DNA from: Paramecium tetraurelia
Lineage: Eukaryota; Ciliophora; Oligohymenophorea; Peniculida; Parameciidae
DNA length: 64,000 nucleotides
Reading direction: 5' to 3'
Assembly: GCF_000165425.1 (NCBI RefSeq)
Contig: NW_001799177.1
Span: 248,001 to 312,000 of the forward strand
The translations under genes and the position numbers were made by a program. Under the pieces are notes generated by a model, which was not told the origin of the DNA, did not search any database, and worked only from the letters and a program-made list of their open reading frames with translations. Positions 47,739 through 60,366 of this stretch are shown here, piece by piece. Positions within the stretch are counted from its first letter, which is position 1. Every line of letters begins with the position of its first letter.

Positions 47739-50700
47739 TCATTTATGCGATCTAATCTTTAATGCTACAGATTTAAACAAATTTTATAAAGGTTACTTAA
47801 TATCAATTTCCCTTGTTGTTATTAATTCTACTAAACATTCAAAGACCTACAGTAAAGGATGTGGCTCCAAGTTCAAATCTTTTAATGATTGTAATTCCAA
47901 CAATAATTAAATAATTTCTTAAACTCGTTTTCTACTTAATGGCATTGATCCTGACATATATTCATCCTTCATAAATTAGGTTACTAAGGATTAGCAAATC
48001 TAATTTAAAGTCATTAAGTTTTTTGGTTTCTTGAATATTATATTCATCAACTTTTATCTTGTCTCATAAAACAAATCTTCCAATTGATACAAATTGATGT
48101 TCCTAGATAGTAATTCCCAATAGTTAATAATTTCTCTATCCAAAATTTCTTATGAAAGGAGCCAATCACAAATTTATAATTCCACATCAATACAGCTCTT
48201 CAATCCATCAATGCTTACTATTTTGTCCCATTACTAAGCAAAATTGAGTTATTCAGCTAACATTTAGATATATTCTTCATTTTAACAAATTTGAATGGTT
48301 TCTATAATCAAAGGCAGAACCTGAACCCATAAAGGTTTATTGGTTTTATTGTAATTTTTAACATTGTTGACTTTCTGTTAATTTTATCTAATTGATAGTT
48401 AAATTAGACAAATATCAACATATTGTTTAATAAGTTCAGGATCTGTCAATTATTTGTCTGATATATATTTACTTAAGAGTTGCGTATATTTAAGGATAAC
48501 AAGATCCTACAACTTTGTCATTCCACCTTCCTTTTTCATATTTAATAAGAGAAATACATAGAATTTAGATTTATCCTTTTAATTGCTAAGATGAATATAG
48601 AAGTCTTCTGCAAAATCATGTAATTATTTTTCATCCATCCATATCTTGATGTTAGATATGTTTTCAATGTTTATAGGCAAATCAACAATTGCTTAGTAAC
48701 TCTCATATAAATCCTCTATTAATTCTTCTGGGAATGAATTTTGATTTTTATTGTGAGCTTTGAGAAACAACACATATAGTTCACATACTTCAGGTAAAAT
48801 TTTGTTGATTAATGTTTTCACATCTCTATTATCTTAAATCTTTTATCCAATAAACTCTTATATACATAAGATGAATTCTTTGGCCCAATCAAATTGTTCA
48901 ACCAAATTCTTTTCAATCATAATTTCTGTGTTTTCTTTAATCAAACGAATAATTTCCCATCTTAAATCTAAATTATTAATTTTGAATGATATTATTAATC
49001 TAATAAAGGTTTCGTTGTATAATTATTAAGCATGCTATTTAAATTCTTGATCCTCTTATTGGCCAATCTTTTTCAAAAACTTTGTTAAATTTTAAATCAT
49101 AATCTTAAGAGTGTCTTCCCATGCTACCATTACTTCATTTTAAGTTTTAACTGAAGTTTACAAATCTTATTCAGAAAATTTAGTAAATTTTGGATAGTCT
49201 TCTTCTTTTAAATATTTTGGTACTTTCATGTGAAAAATCACTTACAATTATTGTAATTAGGCAACTCTCCCTATCAAATCATCTAAGATCTTGAATATAA
49301 TGTTCTTGAGTAGATCAATTTAAAAATTAATTCTAAATGATCCACAATTAATTAATATAATTTAGATTATGATATGCAAGGCTGATTATCTAACATCAGG
49401 AGCGTTGTCCAATGACAAATCCTTTAAACTCTATAAAACCACTGTCCATAATTCCTCTACTTCAGTTTGTGATGTTTGATTTGTGCAGATTTTACTTAAA
49501 TTATCTGCTAATTACCAAATTAGACCAACTGAAACATAACTAATATTTTACTCTGTTGTTCTTTATCTAAATTACTTAATTAATGGTAATAGTCTCCTGG
49601 TTGTCTTAGGATCCAATAAATGCATAAATTACCCTATCAACAATTCCAAAATGTGAAATCCAATATTTACATATCCAGTAGGTTCTGTTTCATCACAACT
49701 GATTAACAATATTTCAATTATTGTATTAAATCCTAGAATATTCAATTCATGTCCATTATTTTAAATCAACTTAAAAATTATATTCAACAAAGTCTCTTTG
49801 ACATCAGCATATGGAATATTTATCATCTGTTGAATTGGACTTAATAAATGAGACTACCAACTATCACCTTCCCAACAAAGACTCTAATCTGGCTTTAAGA
49901 AATAGATAAATCCTTATTGCACTATACATGAAAAGATCTCCAATGCGGATTCTCTAAATGCTTTATGTTTATAGTTTGCAATGCATAAAAAATGAGCTGT
50001 GATAAAATCCCAAAACTTGTTGATTCTAAACCAATTTTACTTTGTTATTTAGTGAATCTTTTGTAATCCAAATTGGATGGACTTAGAATCCACTAAAGAT
50101 TAAACATTATTAAATTATTCCATCAGACTCAAAGTAACTTAATTTATGGCTTCAATCATATGTAGTAAATTTGCATCTTCATATACATTGCTTGATGAAA
50201 ACAAACCTTCTAAAATGTTGTTTAATAACATTATTTCTTATTAGTAGATCTCAGGATGAGACTCTTATTATATAGTATTTTGATTTTAAGATTTCTAAAG
50301 GAGTGCCTCAAATTATTACATAGCCTTCATAATGATATACCAGGATTTAATATCCAATAAATCTACAAATTTAATTAATGACATTACTTCCTAATTATGC
50401 TATATTGAATAAGGTTTTTGCACTTTATAATTGATTCTTTGTCAGAGTTGTATTTTGTTTGGCCACACAAAGACTACTCAAGAATTTGATAAAGGCATCT
50501 CTAGTCTTGTTTTATCCCAAAGAACCAGATAGGTTAATCCAAGTTTGTATTGAATTTAAGATACTTTAATACTGGATTTCATCATTCAGATTTATCATTA
50601 GATTTTAAATGGTTTTTAGAGTTAATTATTGTGTAGTCTCGATTATTTAATTGACTTCCTTACAGTTATCTTCAATCAAGATCTTTGATTGAGACAATTT

Positions 50701-52027
50701 GTAATTCAAACTAAATAGCCCAATTTATTTTTCATATGCAATTTATAGAATTGAATCAGTAAAATGAGAGATGCATTCAACTATTTAATATTATTGGGAA
50801 TAATACTTGATTTTTAGGTAAATTATGACTTGTTGTATATGGGAATTTCCGTCAAATTCAAGATATTCTATTCGTATAGCTTCTTTTATTTAGCGTAGGT
50901 CTATTATTGATTTGACTGATTTATTGTATATAGAGGTTCTTATTCAGTTGATAGTTTGATGATGAAAACCAAATGCTATAAAAAAGTGGATTGCTATTAT
51001 TGTTATTGCTATTATTGTTCTTCCTATAAAGGTCCTTGATAGAGTAGCATGACCAATTTGGGATCTTGTAGTAGGGTCAAAATTCCTTCTAAGATCCAGT
51101 ATCTAACATAACCATAGGATGGAGATCTTGTAAATAGTAGACTTATGTGTTTAAGTAATGATATGTCACGTTGTAAACTCACAATCATTCTGAATGAGTC
51201 CCTTATTCTTCTTGCATCTAGGATTATATAAGAAATTACTGAATTAAACATCTGCAGAATCCAAACTCATTTCCTCATAAATACTGGCAGAGATTTCTTC
51301 TATTAATTTGCTGAGTTATTCATCTTTATTTAAAAAGGGACCCAAATTTTGGACTATCTGAAATATCATATCTCTGCATATTCCCTTAGAATATTAGTGT
51401 TATACAACGAAGGGCACCTTTTGTCCTTTCATTCCTTAAATAAGTTGTAAAAATATCAGAACTCCGTTTCTATGGGGTTTTTCACTGTATTATGCATATA
51501 AGAAATCGAGGATTTTCATTAGACCTGTCATTGATGTGGTTTGAATGATTGGATTTTTTGAAATCACAAGGGTGAAGAATATGCAAATTAGCTACATTTA
51601 GATTATTCTTTACTTTTTCGATGCACTCAGGATTATTGATATTTACTATTTCTTTATGAATTAAATGGACACTGCATTACACTAATTTTAATTGCACATT
51701 TTCAATTATTTCATCTTTAAACAAATAGAGAGAATGCAATAAGGGATGAAGGTCTGCCTAAAATAGAATTTAAATTACTTCCTGCAATATGGGAGTGTTG
51801 AATAATTTTAGGATAATATTAAGAGCTATTCCAGATGTTTGATTGGTTTTGCTTTCAGGAAGTCTAACAAGGATTTTGATGATTTCTTAAATAGGTAAAT
51901 TTTATTAAGACTTGTGCTTCTTGATATCGTCTATAATTCCTTAAATAAGAGGTTTCAAAACTTGGTTTTTCTTTTAATCACTTAAAAGTTGTTGGAATTC
52001 ATTCGATAAAGAATCAATTAAATTCAT
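47739..52027 (-). CDS. Very large helical-repeat (ARM/HEAT-like) protein
   Basis: About 1,400 residues. It starts MNLIDSLSNEFQQLLSDQKK at 52027 and ends LQNLFKSVALKIRSHK at TGA 47739-47741. The whole length is strings of amphipathic helices rich in Leu, Ile, Asn and Gln, with repeating pairs of about 35-40 residues, as in ARM/HEAT proteins. Pieces such as IQTTSMTGLMKILDFLYA resemble large trafficking scaffolds (MON2, DOPEY) or exportins, but I cannot choose among them. Several short introns are required. Its start codon overlaps the stop codon of the upstream gene (ATGA). Confidence 0.7.
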
Positions 52028-53347
52028 TAATTTTTTAGTAAATAATAATCATTCCATTAAATTTAAGTTGTGTATGTTTTTTCCTCGTCAGTATCTACAA
52101 ATTCATACTCCTCTAGATTTAAATAATTACATTATTCAAATTCTAGTGGCAGGTCAAATTTGAATTGTTCTAAATTGCAATCGTAAACATCCTCAAGACT
52201 GAGCATGTAATCGACAAACCGATGATCCGATAAATTAACCTAAGTATTTTATTAGAATTCATGGGGCTTTTTGATTCTGAATTTATGTTTCACACATTTG
52301 TTTCGCTCTGACTTTGATTTGCAAGTTTATTTTGCAAATGCCATTTCATCTTCATGATCATTATATAAAATATAGTCGTTCTTTATAAGATCAGATGATT
52401 ACAAATTTTATTCTATAACTAATGGTTTTGATGAGCTTTTTTATGGCTATATTTTATTCTCTTTTTTTTAAATAGGTTCATCAATATTCAAAGATTGAAT
52501 ATTTTCACATATAGATATTTATTGAGAATTCTTGACTAGTTTTTTGTTTTAGAATTTCAATTGTTAACAAGAGTCATACAATTTCGAACTGAAATAAGGA
52601 TTTGCAAGTTTATTGTCTACATCATAGAAGTCATTGTAATTCTACATCTTGACTTGAATGTAATTAGGCAAATGAATTTTGAATGCCTCCTTCTGTATTC
52701 GATTGATAATAACTTCATATTATTAAATCATACTCTACATCCTTATAAATAAGATAATCATACTTAGAATCGTAATCCACATTGTCTGAATTCTTTAGAT
52801 ATTGGTAATTGGTTTTGATTAATTTGTCCTGTTCTTAAATTAAATCAATTCCAGGAACTTTTTATTTGGCTAATGCATTCAAAGCAATGATTTCATCACT
52901 CAAATAACAAAATTGTTTTATGGGATTGTCGAGTCGTCCTAATTTAAGTTTTCTTCCTCTGTTCTAAGGGGATAGAATGAGTTTCTTGAGATTAAAAAAT
53001 TCTTCCATCTTTTTCCTGAAACTATTAATTAAGTAATTTCTCCATGCTTTTATGCTCTTCTCATTCCCTGCTGTCAATAGAAGGTATTTTTTTTGAAAAT
53101 AATTTTTTGTTAATTGCTTGTATTTATTGTTGCTATGACTTCTATCACTTAATGGTGAATTAAGAGTATTAGTTTCGAATTTATTCAAGTACAATGTGGA
53201 CATATATTTTTAAGGAGATTGCAAATGTTTTTGCTATCCTAAATATTTTGAAATATATGAAGAATCAATACAAAGATCTTATTAGCTAGTGAACCTGCTG
53301 AAACTATTGCTTTGATGATGGGGAGAGTAAAAATTTTTTTGTTTCAT
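52024..53347 (-). CDS. Hypothetical charged protein, 433 aa, overlapping the next gene by four bases
   Basis: Start MKQKNFYSPHHQSNSFSRF at 53347. One 22-base intron near 52755 (GTATGATTATC...AAG) gives exactly 434 codons and ends NDYYLLKNQ at TGA 52024-52026. The first 120 residues are Ser/Asn/Gln-rich and basic. The middle is helical (NEKSIKAWRNYLINSFRKKM), and the C-terminal part is acidic and tyrosine-rich (FDLPLEFEQCNYLNLEEYEF). I see no known domain. Its stop codon and the start of the large helical-repeat gene share ATGA. Confidence 0.7.
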
Positions 53348-53504
53348 AGTTATAATAATTAATCTAGGCATTCATTATTAGAAAAACTAGTTTATTGTAA
53401 TTTCCTATAGGTTTTCCTGCATCTAATTGTCAAAATGCAGACTTAAATTTACTTTGAGGCTCTTATAAAGTGAATACAAACGAAAATTATTTTATAATTA
53501 ATTT

Positions 53505-56500
53505 ATGAGCGAAGATCAGCCAGAGGCCAATAGAATGTCTGTAAAACAACTGGCAGGGAAGTTTTAGTCAATGATTAAAACAACCACTCCTTTACAATAA
53601 TAACCACCTCCCCAAAGAAAAAGCGAAGTCTTCACCAGAAGTTCAATGTCGAGGGAAGAAACGAATAAAATATAATAATTAGTAGGTCAGGTTCAACAAG
53701 AAATCAAACAAGAGCAACAAGCTGTCTAATCTCAGACTCAACAGAAAGATGAAAATAACACACAACCAATATTAATCAATAAATCTGACAATTTAGTAGT
53801 TGATTCACAATTTCAATAATAGTCATAAGTTTAGCAATAAAAAAATTAAACTCTTGAGCAAGATGATGGGTAAATATTATTGTTAATCAACAAGCAACTC
53901 CAAATTCCAAAACAATAAATTTCGATTTGAAAAAGAAGAATTAAAGAATTAAATAGAGTATTTTATTCATATTAAATAGAAAGTTGAAAGCAAGAATTCA
54001 AAGGTATGNNNNNNNNNNNNNNNNNNNNNNNNNNNNNNNNNNNNNNNNNNNNNTGATTTCGCCGATGATTCACCAAGATAGGGAAAGTTGAAAGCAAGAA
54101 TTCAAAGGTATGAAAATGATGAAAAACAGTACATCCATATTGAAGCCAGAAAATAAGAATTAGAATAAAACCTATAATTGAAATAATAAGAATGTCTCCA
54201 ATTACAATAAAAGTAATTCAATATTAAATAACATAGGTTGGGAACAGCAGAGGATGACTTTAGAAAAAAATAACAGGTAATCTTAGACGAGTTACAAAAA
54301 ACTATTGAATCTAAAACTAAAGAGAATTCTTCAAAAGATTCAAAGATTCAAGATCTCTAAGAAAATTTAGTATTATTGTCAGAATAGATCAAAGAGAAAG
54401 ATCTAAAAATAAGAGAAGTGTAGGAAGCAGAGTAAAAAGAAATTAGTGACATTGCTAAAGAAAGAATTAAGCTAATTGGCGATCTTCATAAGTGCTAGGC
54501 TGAACTATAGGAATTATAAAAAACTAATGCTCAATAATTTTCATAGATCTAATAATTAACCAATAAAGCAACTCAAATTTAAAACTTATCAAAACTAGAA
54601 ATTGATAAATTGAAATAGTTAAATTAAGAATAGCAAGATAAACTCTAAGAAAATCAATCAAATATAGAATTAATGAATAATAAAATAAATGAATTGACTG
54701 AATTAAATGATCAACTCAATTAACAATGTGATTAATTACTCAAAAACAAAGAATAATTAGAAAAGGAATTGGTACAAAGTAAAAGAGATGTTGAAATTGA
54801 ACTTAAGTAAAATCAAGAATTTATTCATGAACTTTAATATTAAATTCAAAATCACAAAAATGAACAACTATAACTGGAATCAAAGTTTTAGAACGAACAA
54901 TTCGAATTAAATTAACAATTGACTAATTTAAATGAGTAATTACAATCCCTTACAAATGAAAACTAATAATTAATAAAAGATAATTCACTTTTAAATAATG
55001 AATACACAGGTTATAAGAAGGACAAAGATCAATAAATTGATTAGCTAAATTAACTAAATAACTAATTAAACAATGATTTAGATTAAGCTAGATAACAATT
55101 TAATTTAAGTTAATAGGAAATAGAATAAAAATATAGTGATCAAATACAAAATCTGAATTCTACTATCACTTAATTAGAGGATTAAAAATAATCATTATTA
55201 AAAAAGGCAAATGAAGAGAAATTACAATTGCAAAAAATTATAGCAACTCATCAATAGGAATTATCTTTAGAGAAGGATATAAATAAATAAAATGAAATTA
55301 AATTTACAAATGAAATAAGCCAACATAAAGATGATTTATTGTAAAAACAAATGCTAATTTAATAACTCAATGACAAAGTACATATTTTATAAGAACATTC
55401 AAAATCATAAGAAACTAATATCTCAAAAAATATTGATGACTATAAGATTTTGTTGGATTAAAATAATTAATAGATTACTTAATTATCTGAATAAATTAGA
55501 TAACTAAAAAAATAATAAAAGCAATAAGAATAAGACTCAAAAACAACAATCTCTTAATATGAATTGCAAATGAAATAATATTTGTAAGAATTAACATAGA
55601 CTAAAATATAGAAGAATGATGCTGAAAGTGAAAAATAAAGTAAAGAGGCTTAATTAACATAAGTGATTGAAAAATAAAAATCATAATTGTCATAAGCCAA
55701 TACCACAATTCAAGATTTAAATTATTAAATTTAACAATTACAGCAGAATATAAAAGATTAAGATGAATAACGTTTAAGTATCGTGTCATCAAAATAGTCA
55801 GCAATTTATGAAAAAGAACATCAGATAACCAGTTTGGATAGTTAAGTATAGAAATATTTGAATGAAATATAAAGCAAATAAGAAGTTATTTCTGAATTGT
55901 AAAGGTTATTAGAAAAATAAAAGTAAGAAGTAACTTCATTAATTTTGGAAAGGGAAAGGACACAGAAAAACAGCAGCTAATAGGTTTATGAATTACAAGC
56001 ATAAATTAAAGATTTAAATTATGAGATTAATCAATTGAAGAATTCAATGGTTTAAGTAGAAAATGAAAAGAATATCAACAAAGAAGAATACAATCAAGCT
56101 ACTGATTAATTAAAAGAGTAAATTAATAGATAGAGTACAATGATAGCAGAACTTTAAGAATTTTTGAAAGACAGTAATTAAAAAGAATTAGTAAGTACCT
56201 AAAAAGCCACATAGCAAAGTCTTGAAATCAATTAGTTATAATTGGAATTTGCAAAGTTAAAAAATGAACAGACCCTTTTGATGTAAAATAATTAATCTCT
56301 AATTGAAGATTTATAATTAAAATATCAATAATAGAAATAAAAGGATTAAGATGAATACAACAAGACATCCTAGGTAAATCTCTAAAAAATTCAAAATCTT
56401 GAATTAGAATCAGAGGAATTAAAAAATGAGAATTTGAAATTGAAAGATTAAATTGAATAATTAAATTAAACCATTAACCAATTAAAAGATGAATACCACA

Positions 56501-57847
56501 ATCAAAACAATTTAGTTTAATAGACAAACTCTGATTAGTAAAGATTGCAAAATGAAATTAATGAGAAATCTCATAGAATTGAAGAATTAGAATTATTAAA
56601 TGAGAACTCTAAAACTTAGATTGATTAATTAAATTAAACTATGTTAGGCTAATTAGAAATGATTCAATTTTAAAAAAATAATATTTAAGATTCCTAAATT
56701 AGGTATAATTAATTATTACTTGAAAATTAAGAAATTTAAGCCAAATTGGAAAATTAAATATTAAAAGAAAATTCTTATTTTAAATAAATTGAAGAGCTAA
56801 AGGTCTCTTTTGAATAATTGGAGCAGGCAAATTTATAGTAGAATGATGAAATCTAGAAGCTATAAAATTAATTAGAGATTGAAAATAAAAAGAGAGAAAA
56901 TGTTGAGCAAGAGTACAAGTTAGTAACTGAAGAATTTAATGATTATAAGGAGTAAGCAGAGAAATCTATCAATGAACTATAGAATACACTTATAAGTTGT
57001 AAAAATGAATCAAAATAACATATTAATAACACATTGCTATAATAAAAACAAAAATCAGAACTAGATTAGAAATTAGCTAAGTTATCATAGTAACTTTAAA
57101 GTGAAAGATCTTAATTTGAATTTGATCTTCATTAAATTTAAGAGAACTTTAATTAAAAAAACAAAGATTTACAATTGTTAATAAATCAAAAAATTGAAGA
57201 AATTTAAAAGCAGCAATAATAATTAAAAAAATAAGAAAAACTTGAAGACATGATTTTTGAGTTGACTGTCTAAAAAGATTAATTTATTTAATAGATAGAT
57301 ATATCTGAAAAAAAACTAAAAGATTAAATTTAAGAGAACTAAAAGCCTTAATCAAACATTAGAGAAATAATTAGAAATCAATTCAAGCTAGTTGGCTTAA
57401 TTCTAAAATGAGAAACTCAAACTGTAAACAGAAATTAAATAATTGTCTAATTAAAATTAGTAGTATTTAAATCAGATATAAAAATATTAAGAATATATTT
57501 AGTAATAATAGAAAGATTTAGAAAAAAACTAATTCATAAATAAAACTGCAGTCTTAAATGATAATTAAGGTTAGATTTTAGAAAAGGAATTGACAAATCT
57601 TTAAAAAAAGGTATTTAATTTTTATCTAATATTATAGCTTGTGTAAAAATTGAACTTCTATAAAGATTTACTTTCAGACAAAAAAAACACTGATCTTAAA
57701 CAAACTGTGAATGAGGATTTAATTACTATTAAGAAAGATTACATTATTGCATTTGAAAAGGTGGGAATCGTTGTTAGAGGAATTGATGAATTAGAGAAGA
57801 TTTCAGGATCAAAGAATGCGTATAATAATTTTATAATTTAGGAATGA
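53505..57847 (+). CDS. Giant Gln-rich coiled-coil protein, about 1,377 aa, interrupted by an assembly gap
   Basis: Start MSEDQPEANRMSVKQLAGKF. After a 160-residue disordered Gln/Ser/Thr-rich N-terminus (introns of 25 and 22 bases), almost the whole protein is continuous heptad-patterned coiled coil packed with Gln, Leu, Glu, Lys and Asn. A 27-base intron lies near 57611 and one of 31 or 34 bases near 57269. The C-terminal 60 residues (KKDYIIAFEKVGIVVRGIDE) look globular. If the 104 bases from 54009 to 54112 are removed, reading is continuous and totals 1,377-1,378 codons. Such proteins in ciliates are often basal-body, centrosomal or trafficking tethers; which one is not evident. Confidence 0.8.
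53979..54008 (+). repeat. 30-base direct repeat, left copy
   Basis: Identical 30-base sequence (begins GAAAGTTGAAAGC, ends AAAGGTATG), ending at the first N. The second copy is at 54083-54112, so the period is 104 bases. Confidence 0.97.
54009..54053. other. Assembly gap (45 N)
   Basis: A run of 45 N inside the coiled-coil gene, flanked by a duplicated 30-base sequence. Confidence 0.99.
54083..54112 (+). repeat. 30-base direct repeat, right copy
   Basis: Second copy of the 30-base repeat. Between the gap and this copy are 29 unexplained bases (54054-54082). Coding sequence resumes in frame immediately after this copy as if continuing from the left copy. Confidence 0.97.
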
Positions 57848-57948
57848 ACTTAATAAGCTAAATAGAATTTTAAGAGAATTTATATAAAAATTTGCAAATT
57901 CAGTATAATGAACAAAAAATGAAAAATTTAGTTAAGATATATATATTA

Positions 57949-59471
57949 TCAATTAAACATTTGTTTTTTTGGATTTACATTCCTCCAAGGATGTGAATGG
58001 TCAAAATACAATTAATATTTTTCCGAATCACCAATATTATATTAGTCGAGTGTTTCAAAACTCTTTTCTGTATCAATTAAATCTACATAAATCTTTTTTC
58101 TTGAAGTACTCCTGATAGCTGGAAGAGTGAAAGAGTTTTCACTCGAATCATCTCCAAATCTAAGGATTTAATTTTTCTTTAAAGCCATTTGAGCTTACCT
58201 TTAAGTTTTTTGGATCTAATTTTCTTCGACTTTAATTAAAGTCTTTTTTCTCTTAGCAGATCTACACCTAATTTTAAGTTCTTCATATAATTTAATTGTT
58301 CTCTTAAACTCAATTTTAGTTTCAATAAGTTCTTATTCTTGGTGATGTACATCCCTAACATCATAGACTCTTTCTTCAAACTTCTTCATTCTCCAAACCT
58401 ATTTTTATTCTTCTAAATTAACGAAGTCTTCTAAATTATTATTTTCTGCATATTTCTTAAAGTCGTAGTGTGAGAATTCATATAAGCTGGAACCATCTGA
58501 AGCACACCTCAGAGAGAATTAATATTTCAATTCACTGGGATGTTGATAAAAAATTTCAGATTCTTAAAGCTCGCTTAATATTAATTATTATCCTTAAAAC
58601 TGTTTCACAACATGAAATACTCCATATTTGACTACAAAAATTTAAGAGTTATCTGCTCCTTCTCTAACGGCTATTGAATTTCTTACATAATGCTTCAACA
58701 CCAAATAATAAGACAATTGTTTAAGATCTTCATCATTCCACTACTTCAGAGGAGGAATTGTTTACAAAAAGACTAGTTTTTCATGATGTAAATTCTAAAC
58801 TAATTATAATAATAACTTTGCTGATTTTCCCTAAAATATCTATATATTGTTTGCGAGTTAAACAACCAAACTCACAATCTGACTTAGTTGTGACCGTTGC
58901 TGTTGCTTTAAGGTTATCCTTTATTAAGGCTAATTCTCCGAATGAATCACCTTACTCCAGTGTTTTGATTTCTTAAAGACTGAATTATTCTTCTTCGCCT
59001 TTTAAAGACGGTTGAGTGTGTATTGTGCCAGTTGTTGAGGCTTATTATATTTACTATAGACTGGAGTGTTAAGTAATGTTATTGTTTTAAATGACTTTCA
59101 AAGAACTTTTCCTTTAACCTTTTTGAACATAAATGCTGATACTTACTTTGCCGGATAATATTACATAAAATGTCCTGTTTTCTTTATTGATTTAAATGAC
59201 TAAAATTTTATTAAAAATTACTCTAAGTGCCTGCAGGGATTCTCATATAGGATAGGTTTCTACATAAATCAGCCACAATAAGTGGTCCATATTGTGTTTT
59301 CAATTTTTATACGAAACTTAAAGACAGCATAAATAATTCAATTTATTCTTATTCCTTTTTAGTTTTCTGTTTTTTTAAAAAGGCCAACCTTGCCTCATTC
59401 AATAAATCGTTTTATGAAGGTTTTTCAGGTAGGAGACCTTTTTAATGTATTAATTTTTTCATCCTATTCAT
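57949..59471 (-). CDS. Cyclic-nucleotide-binding-domain protein, 492 aa
   Basis: Start MNRMKKLIHQKGLLPEKPS at 59471. Two 22-base introns give exactly 493 codons. The cyclic-nucleotide-binding fold is clear: YMRIPAGTQ, ENRTFYVILSGKVSISI, then after an inserted Ser/Thr/Gln loop GDSFGELALIKDNLKATATV (the phosphate-binding cassette; the usual RxA is KATA) and FGCLTRKQYIDIL. A second, more degenerate fold follows (YVRNSIAVREGADNSQIFVV). The C-terminal 130 residues are basic and charged. No kinase or channel domain is attached, so it is a stand-alone binder, resembling ciliary CNBD proteins. The Arg-to-Lys change may weaken or alter ligand choice. Confidence 0.85.
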
Positions 59472-59587
59472 ATTTTTAATGATTATAAAATAAAATATAA
59501 ATTTAACCAATTTAGAGTTATTAAAGTTGTATGCTCTCAAAATTTGAAAAAAAACAAAAATCATCAAAATTTCCAAAGAAAATGGAG

Positions 59588-60343
59588 TCATTCTTCTAAT
59601 TAGTTCATAAGCTCTCTTCTCCCTTGTAATTTTGCATACTTCAATTGGCAGATTTGCTTTTATAATAAATATCTTTGTCTACTTTATCATTTATACTCCA
59701 TTTATTATTATTGTATTTCTTAAAAAAATTGAATACTGTTTCTGGGTAAAGAAAATTGACAAAAGCATAACCTAAGTTTCCTTCTTTCTAAGTATAGAAA
59801 TTGTCTATTTACATTGTTATCGGATGGCAAATAGAGAAAATCAAATTAAGATTTGAAGTCTTTGTTCAAGAGATTCCTTAGATCAGTTGGCCTCATGTAT
59901 TTAGGAATATTCTTAAGCATCAAAGTAGTTCTATCATCATTTAGTATCTACTATAAGGAACAACGAAATACATCTTGCTCTTAAATGTCTAAGCTTTAAT
60001 AGAAAGGTTGTAGTTTTGAATAAATTTACCTTTCATCTTAATCTAATATAAACCTCATTTCGATTAGTTCTTAGGTAAGTAACTTTTAATTGAAAATGCT
60101 TCCTTCATCAGGCATCAATAATTTAAAGTCTCATAATTACTATATGATACCAAAAGAGCACAATGAGGCTTCAAATTTTTCATCTTGACTTAATAAAGGT
60201 CTGGGAATTTGTAGTTTAGAGATTTATTTTGATTCCACTGATGAATCACTAGAACTAATAGGAGAAGCTGTAGTATTAGGAAAAGAAATTCGTTCTTTTT
60301 AAGGAGGTGTACGGAGTGCTATATTAATTATATCACAAATCAT
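59588..60343 (-). CDS. Mei2-like RRM RNA-binding protein, 227 aa
   Basis: Start MICDIINIALRTPPQKERIS at 60343. Introns of 21, 25 and 26 bases give exactly 228 codons. The N-terminal 120 residues are Ser/Pro-rich. Then comes the diagnostic Mei2 C-terminal RRM: RTTLMLKNIPKYMRPTDLRN, FDFLYLPSDNN, GNLGYAFVNFLYPETVFNFF and CQLKYAKLQGRRELMNQLEE. In fission yeast and plants this RRM binds specific RNAs and is needed for meiosis. Here the two other RRMs of full-length Mei2 are absent. Confidence 0.9.
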
Positions 60344-60366
60344 TATTTAATATTAAAAACGATGGT

